This document shows, piece after piece, positions 55,240 to 64,000 of a DNA stretch of 64,000 nt. How positions within the stretch are numbered: the stretch's first letter is position 1; each line of letters starts with the position of its first letter. The notes below the pieces were generated by a model that saw nothing but the letters and a program-made list of their open reading frames with translations, had not been told where the DNA came from and made no database searches. The DNA is from Apostichopus japonicus. Lineage: Eukaryota > Echinodermata > Holothuroidea > Aspidochirotida > Stichopodidae. The stretch covers positions 13,722,501 through 13,786,500 of the forward strand of contig NC_092569.1 of assembly GCF_037975245.1 (NCBI RefSeq), in the 5' to 3' direction. The translations under genes were made by a program, and so were the position numbers.

Positions 55240-56340
55240 TTTTGTGTATACGGAAGATATCGTTCACGTATTCGGTTGATTAAAACAGAAAGTAAGGCAA
55301 CGCTAATTCAACCAAACAGAAAATAAGGAGACACTTCCGCGGGCTGAAATGTGATCCTGATGATTATTTGTGAAATACTTGAATCCTGCAAATTAATTAT
55401 TATTTAAGACGTTTTTACTGGAAACCCATATGTCATGGGTAACCTTCCTTTTGTGTTCATCGAGTATAAGGCAACATCTTTCATGAGAACTGGTATTGAA
55501 TTTCTCGTTGCAAGCAGATGTCATGAGAGGTTGTTAAATTGTAAACAAATTTGGGATCAATGTTCATCTATATATTCATATAAACGTACGTATATACTGA
55601 CAACTTCACAGAATTCATTACCATCATTGATATTTTAAAACGTATCTCTATAAGGAATCGCAATACTTTGCAATGATGATTAAAGAGAAAATGGTCCTTT
55701 CTCTATCAAGGAAAGCAAATTAGTTTGTAACACTTGTGGTAAAAAAAAACTTCCAAAGAGTGGGAATTTATCCGTTTAGAGTTTCTCTGTCACGGTGGTA
55801 TAAAAATGAATTTACAAGTTACAACTTACTGCAGGGCATAGAACTGTCCCATTCATAGCACAAGTCCGTATTAATGACCCCCAAAAAATACATAAATGAG
55901 TGTAATGATCGATAACATTGCTTTAGGGTAATTTAAATTAATGATCAGGAAACTATGCCCACGTTGAATTACAACAAAATTATAATAGTTATAATTAATA
56001 TCATTTTAAACGTGGGTGGTGAATTTACAAAGAATAATGATCCACCTATAACAACAGCGATATAAAACAAACATACATGGTACCAGAATAACTGCTTCTT
56101 CCTGTCCTTTATAGTTTCGAACTGCAGAAACAACATCATTTATTGTGTTAGAAAACATGATCGGAAGACTCTTCTATAGGTTGTTATCATTTGAAGAGAT
56201 CTTTGCAGTCGTGGGAAGAAAATGTATTTTATGATTTCATAAGTATCCATTGTAACTCTTTCAAACGGATCTGATTCTGAAAACTACCATTTCAATCTTT
56301 AAGGATGTTAGGGTACTGGGGTTGAGAATGGATTTAGTAG
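55240..56340. other. Intergenic, nothing recognised
   Basis: Short chance ORFs only; AT-rich. Confidence 0.45.
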
Positions 56341-56353
56341 TTCGGGTCTGTTG

Positions 56354-56783
56354 CAGTGGCGGAGCTACGGGCTTTGGTCAGGGGGCGAGAATGGTCTGTA
56401 GGGGCGCTTTCGACACTCTCTAAGCGGAGCGCCACCACAGGTTGGCGCGGAGCGTACACACATTTTTTGAGCAAGGATACTCCCTAGATCGTCGGGCTTT
56501 GCTAATTTTGCAGATAAGCGAAGAATAAATAGGTGTCATCGCCATATGTGACAACTCAGAAGTTTATATAGGTGTTCCGCCGTTAGAGCATTTTGTCAGA
56601 AAATGAAACCAACAAAATGTGACAAATGTCAATAGGTAGATGAGAGCGCAATAGAATAGGTCAATAATCACGAATATGTAAAAAGGGGTAAAAGCTGAAA
56701 AGGGCGCCAGCAGTCCATTTGAGTCCATCAGGAGGGGGGGGGGGGGAGCATCCGCCCCTGACTGTATGGACACTCCGCCACTG
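56354..56783. mobile_element. Non-autonomous hAT-like element (CAGTGGCGGAG termini), 430 bp
   Basis: Inverted ends CAGTGGCGGAG and CTCCGCCACTG. Target duplication GTCTGTTG (56346-56353) and GTCTGGTG (56784-56791), 7 of 8 identical. Part of the interior (GCGGAGCGCCACC, GGTTGGCGCGGAGCGTA) is shared with the element at 12598-13226. No coding capacity. Confidence 0.85.
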
Positions 56784-56799
56784 GTCTGGTGCTGAATCT

Positions 56800-57842
56800 C
56801 TATCTTGAGTGACTTTAGTTAAAACAAAAGGACCATATAGAAAATTGAAGGCGAACTCTTTCAGCTTCGACAGAATAGTTTTTATTTTATTATAGCTAAC
56901 GCAAATCCAGCGGCAAGTTTATTTTGGTTATTGTATATCCGTTACTGATATTGAGAGAAAGTTTGCATATATCAACCCATATAATCACTTTTAGTTCCGA
57001 CCGATAAGCATCAGTGAGTAACTTCCGATCAATTCAGGAAAGAACATACTTCCTGCATTATTTTGAATTTATTCTGATTAGAATTCACAATGGCCAACGG
57101 TTATTGTCAGTTAAATCTTTGCTTTCAATTGAATAGCAAGCGTTTCAAAACGTGAATAAGATTTAGTACTCACTGCTCATGCAAAGCAAATGATATTATG
57201 GTTTCCTGCAGCTATATGTAAAAACTTCCACCTCTTAACACATATAGGGAAAGCTTCTTCATCCAACATTTATCATCACAAACAACACTACTAAAATGAA
57301 TATATGATGACCTGCTCAGGTTTTCCCTCGAATTTTATGTTGTGACATTTTCTCGAGTTAAACGAGCACAGTACAGCTTTAAGGGAGTCAGTGGGTTAAA
57401 GAAAATATAAAAGGCACAAAATGGCAGAAATTCTTTTACATTTTCCCCCATAAATTAACGTGAAAAGGGAACCTTATTCTGAAATTTACTTTTGTTAAAT
57501 CTACGTTATTGGCATTTAAAAGAATTGTCTGGTATCCCTTAGAAGTTACCTTAAAAAACGATAAACAATATTCAAAACATGTTTACAAAGTATGAGAACG
57601 CTAATATTGCGTTTGACAGAGAAACGAATTTTTAATCGTTTATGATGGATACTTCAAATATAGTCTACTTTGAACAGTATCGAACGTAATGTCATCTGGG
57701 CAAATGTATATTGCGACATAACCCACGCTGCATACAGTTCCCACAGGTAATCACACAAAAAACCGCGTCTGCATAAAGATTAATTTCTCTCTTAATTTTC
57801 GGTGAAATGTCTTATAAATTAGATATGTTTTTTTTTTAATCG
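56800..57842. other. Intergenic, nothing recognised
   Basis: AT-rich with no supported feature. Confidence 0.45.
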
Positions 57843-58040
57843 TTAAGCCGTCATATAAGGCATCGGTCGATAGTGCATCGGTGATTTCCTGTGTACCACA
57901 ACGTAAGTTTGAACAGCAGACTCTCCGTAGTTTGCATTGCGCTGTCCAGCTCCAACGTGAGGAATGGGCTCATGTAGACTATTGTAAAGTTTACAATCGG
58001 ACAGTTCTACGAAACATAAGCTTTCCGGTATTACATTCTG
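57843..58040 (-). CDS. Unassigned coding-like block ending in a stop
   Basis: A minus-strand frame preceded by ATGTCAG reads SEQNVIPESLCFVELSDCKL, then HVGAGQRNANYGESAVQTYV and MHYRPMPYMTA before a stop at 57843-57845. The composition looks protein-like (Tyr, Cys, few low-complexity runs) and a CGATGTCAG acceptor-like site lies at its start. I recognise no family. It could be a terminal exon of an unknown gene, or chance. Confidence 0.25.
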   Translation of the reverse strand, partial: QNVIPESLCFVELSDCKLYNSLHEPIPHVGAGQRNANYGESAVQTYVVVHRKSPMHYRPMPYMTA

Positions 58041-58779
58041 CTCTGACATCGATTCCGCCAAGCTTCATCTTTCGTTGTTACAAATACTTTTCAAGCTTCC
58101 TTTTACTGTAAAGTTGATCCGTGAATTTTACTTCAGAGATTTCGAAGAACGTTTTATGAACTGTGGTTTGAGTGGGAGTGTTTATTAAGTACAATGCTAT
58201 GTACGTACCAACTGGGTAAGGTAGGATGTACATACGTACGTTCGCGATGGGTACGTTATATAGGCAGCCACCTGTGCGTGTACAAGTGAGAGTGTATTTG
58301 TTGCGGACATGGGAGTGCTAACATTAAGTCGCTCGTTTTGTATATTTCCCCGCATTACGTCATTCACCGAATTGATACTTTCGAGCAAACGGTGCTTTTG
58401 GTGAGAAACTGCTGAATTTGAGAACCAGATTTCTTCAAGAAGAAAAACTCGAAATGGGGACAATTTTCACATATAGTTAGAAAGAGGAACAATCAGAACA
58501 ATGGGGACAATGTATCAAAATCTTCCACCAGACAATTCCTAGAAAATGTCGGAAGCTACATAGTTCATGGAGACTTTGTATTATGCCAAATAGAGAAAAA
58601 AGAATGAAAAAAAAGTAAAATGAAAAAGAGAACAATGAATCTACGTACTTTTCATGGAGCTTTTTTTAAAGAGAGAAGCGATAAGCGTCCTCACATAGCT
58701 GTTCTAATACTAATTTTCCACCTCATCTACCAGGCATTCATTGGATAATAATTTGTCAATAACACTGTACATGTGGTTA

Positions 58780-61343
<2,564 letters not shown>

Positions 61344-62469
61344 CTAGATTAAAACAAAACAAGCAGAGATCAAGGGTCGTTTTGAATATTGTGTGATGGG
61401 AAGTGGGGGGGGGGGTGTAGGGGAGGAGGGTTAAGTATGATCGAGCTCCAGCATGTTAGCAAAGTAAATAAACAATAAAGCAGACTAGTAAATGGACGAG
61501 GATAGAGGGTCAGTGGATTTAAAGAAGTCAAATCAATTTCAGAATGGAAGTGTTTAAAACATAAGACAAAGTAAAGATAGTGTCATCCAGAGGAGGGGGG
61601 AGGGGGGAGCTAACAATACTGGGAGGTTGCCACAACCATTGCAATGCCACCCTGCCAGAACTGCTTAGCCGTAAAAGAAAGAAAAATATAATATATGTCA
61701 TGACTTGTCATTTCCAAGCTTTCATAGATGTATCAGCATTTCTCCATACACATTTTTTTTTAATATAGAATATCAGTCGGACTACAAAAGGCTGTGAAAT
61801 GAAAAGTACACAAAAAATGTATTTGGCTGCACGCTATATGAGACAAAACGTTGCAGCTGAACATCGACTGGAAAGTACAAGTAACAAGGTTAAAAAACAG
61901 TTCTATTTGGAGAGACCACTCAATGACGTCACAATGGGAACACGTATTATTCTTCCGTGTTTGTTCTCTGTATATTAATAACACAATTCCCATGCACAAA
62001 TTGCAGAGGTTACGTCCCTAGTTTATAGAACAATATTTAATGTACGGATAATGACGACGTATAAACTAACATCTAGTTGGAACAGTTGAGGGGGTGGTGT
62101 ATCAATAAAAGCGGCGATAGATTCGCTTTACTCTAAGAAACAAGGTCATAAAAAAACAAACAATCTTCAACACTGAGGGACATTCAATGAAACAGTTATA
62201 TTGGGGATCTATAGTCCTTATTTCGTAAATTTACAAAATGCCCTCAGCATTAGGCCATCATCATGATCTGTACAATCGATCAAAGCCATTTTATAGAAAA
62301 AAGAACGTGTTAATATTACGGTATTAGCTAAAGAAATAGCCACTTCATGCATATATAACGTTGAAAACGAAAGTTGGCAACTTAGCCTTTAATTACTGGA
62401 ATTGCTTGAATAATATCGATTTGTTTTTAAAACGTTTGCGTCAGTAACATTCTGAGAGCTGTAACTCAC
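61344..62469. other. Intron or spacer where a terminal FReD exon is expected but absent
   Basis: I looked on the minus strand for the calcium-site block (RDND), WWY and NLNG words and found none. G-run at about 61408. Nothing else recognised. Confidence 0.5.
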
Positions 62470-64000
62470 TTGCAGTATTACGTTCTGTACCAAGATCCCC
62501 CATCAAAACATAGCTGTTCTTTTCATCGCCGATACGGAAATGATCAAACGTCACGTGATACGATTGTCCTTTAGCATCCGTGATATCTATTCGTAGTTGA
62601 TACTTTTTTTGCTGTGTTAGATAAGCAATCTTCTCATTTCCCAGCCAAAATTCAGTTCCCAGAAACCCGAATCCTTGCTTGTAGTGCTCCCAATTTCGAT
62701 TGAAGTCGATTGAACCACTTGTCCGTCGTTGTATTACCTATAGTACGTATTGCAGAGATATGTCTGTGGGTCATTCCTCTCCTATACTTTCTTATCAAAC
62801 ACCGGTTGAAATTTTTCTTGTAAAACATTACAGAACAATTATATAAGTGATTCATGCATGGACCCCAAAAACAAGATATTTTATGATCAGACTTATTGTC
62901 TTCAATAGATAAAATACCTTGGGTCTATAGCTTACTCCACATATTGAAGTTAGTTCAATCAAAGATGCTTTATAAGGAAGAAATAATTCCGTTTTATATT
63001 AATATAATATACTTAGTGCAACTAAGATATGACATAAAACGTACCGTCCACCCTCCGGTACCTGGGTCACCATCACAGTATACTTCGAACGACTTCGGGA
63101 AACCAGCTGGTTTGATTCTGTACACACCAGATGTATTGTGGGTATTTGAGCATACACGTGGAATTTCATGACAATCTCTCGGAAACACGGCCGTTTGAAA
63201 CCCAAAATAAGAGATCGCTATATACGGGAATATACAGAATCTGTTTCAGACAGTGCATGGTGTCAAAAAAAAAATTGTTTTTTTGTGCTTTGTGAATATA
63301 CCTGTGTATTCATTAATATGTACATAAACTTTTCGCACAGAGATGTTTGTATGATTCAAATCAGTTTAGCCTGATTGTTAGTAATTAAATATGTAGACTT
63401 ATTTGTATCTAAGTAACATTTGGTTTTTTGGCTTTGATTTCATATGCAGGACCATCTATGAAGGACTACATTTAAAAATCCGCCCTTCAATACCACCGCC
63501 ATAAACGTTTACCTGCCACAGTGTGGACAGTGGCGAAAATGAACGGCAGCCTTACTAAAGGGCGGATTTTCAAATTATCTATGGATGACTATCTTCAAGG
63601 ACTATCTATGATCCATGATGAAACGCTTTGCATTTCGTCTTGAAAGAAAAGCTAGGAAATGCTGAGTTCTAGCAAAATGTAAGCCGACCTTGTAGTTTTA
63701 TGCATCGATATGAAATGTATTTGTTGTAAGTTCTATATGTTCAAATAAACAAATATATATGGTAAACTTGACAAAATTCGTTACCCATTAATGATATTTT
63801 TAAAATGCAAATTCCATTTTCGGCAACGATGACTTAAGACAAGCAAACTCTCCACCCAATCATGGAATGTAATAAGGAACGTGAAAAGAACTTCTACATT
63901 TTTGTTTAAGTTTGTACTTTCTCCGCTAAGGTCGTGTTAAAGTGAATTGTAAAACAGTTAACTTACTCGTCGATGGATCTGTGACGTCAGCAAAAGTCTG
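62470..64000 (-). CDS. Thr-rich exon and FReD lacking its last exon (5'-partial; may join the TIL gene)
   Basis: Exon 63967-64000 (runs off the window) reads QTFADVTDPST and ends in phase 1 at GTAAGT. Exon 63045-63175 (start inferred, phase 1-0) reads DCHEIPRVCSNTHNTSGVYR and FPKSFEVYCD … TGGWT. Exon 62470-62737 (phase 0-1) reads VIQRRTSGSIDFNRNWEHYK, FWLGNEKIAYLT and FRIGDEKNSYVLMGDLGT. The third FReD exon, with the calcium site and the ligand-pocket end, is not found before the TIL exon. This exon's phase 1 matches the TIL exon at 61343, so one transcript with a truncated FReD, then TIL, EGF and a full FReD is possible. Alternatively this is a separate truncated gene. Confidence 0.7.

Overview
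This is a eukaryotic, metazoan nuclear window: AT-rich intergenic DNA, many small exons with GT/AG borders in consistent phase, tRNA-derived SINEs, hAT-type MITEs, microsatellites and long G/C homopolymers. The family content (fibrinogen-domain proteins with TIL modules, a DDX43-type helicase with two KH domains, a kappaB-Ras GTPase) suits a marine deuterostome invertebrate. An echinoderm such as a sea cucumber is my best guess, but that is inference.

Layout. (1) 0.8-8.3 kb, + strand: the 3' part of a fibrinogen-like gene. Its Thr/Ser-rich stalk is encoded by twelve tandem copies of a 69-nt phase 1-1 exon (2906-4945), followed by a TIL domain, an EGF-like segment and a fibrinogen C-terminal domain (FReD). 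A second dimeric tandem array (about 0.85-1.94 kb) lies upstream. (2) 8.3-16 kb: intergenic DNA with a palindromic satellite, minisatellites and two hAT MITEs. (3) 16.1-34.7 kb, - strand: a complete DDX43-like RNA helicase, 23 coding exons, 851 codons, with every splice phase agreeing. Its introns hold SINEs, hammerhead-ribozyme-like motifs, a TTAA MITE and partial exon duplications. (4) 34.7-38.4 kb: a possible bidirectional promoter, a tentative small + strand gene and a nested MITE pair. (5) 39.8-45.9 kb, - strand: a complete NKIRAS (kappaB-Ras) gene, 7 coding exons, 199 aa. (6) 46-53.2 kb: intergenic DNA with a SINE and a FReD exon relic, then a decayed + strand gene end with a polyadenylation signal. 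(7) 53.2-64 kb, - strand: another FReD exon relic, a hAT MITE, a TIL-EGF-FReD gene of the same exon architecture as the left-hand gene, and upstream of it a Thr-rich exon plus a FReD that lacks its last exon and may belong to the same transcript.

The fibrinogen-like genes flank two conserved single-copy-type genes and have left two broken exons between or beside them, which fits local duplication and decay of a secreted recognition-protein family. The most striking element is the cassette-exon array: every copy is frame-neutral, so copy number or exon skipping can change stalk length without breaking the protein. All exon models come from reading splice signals and phases by eye; no search or transcript was available.
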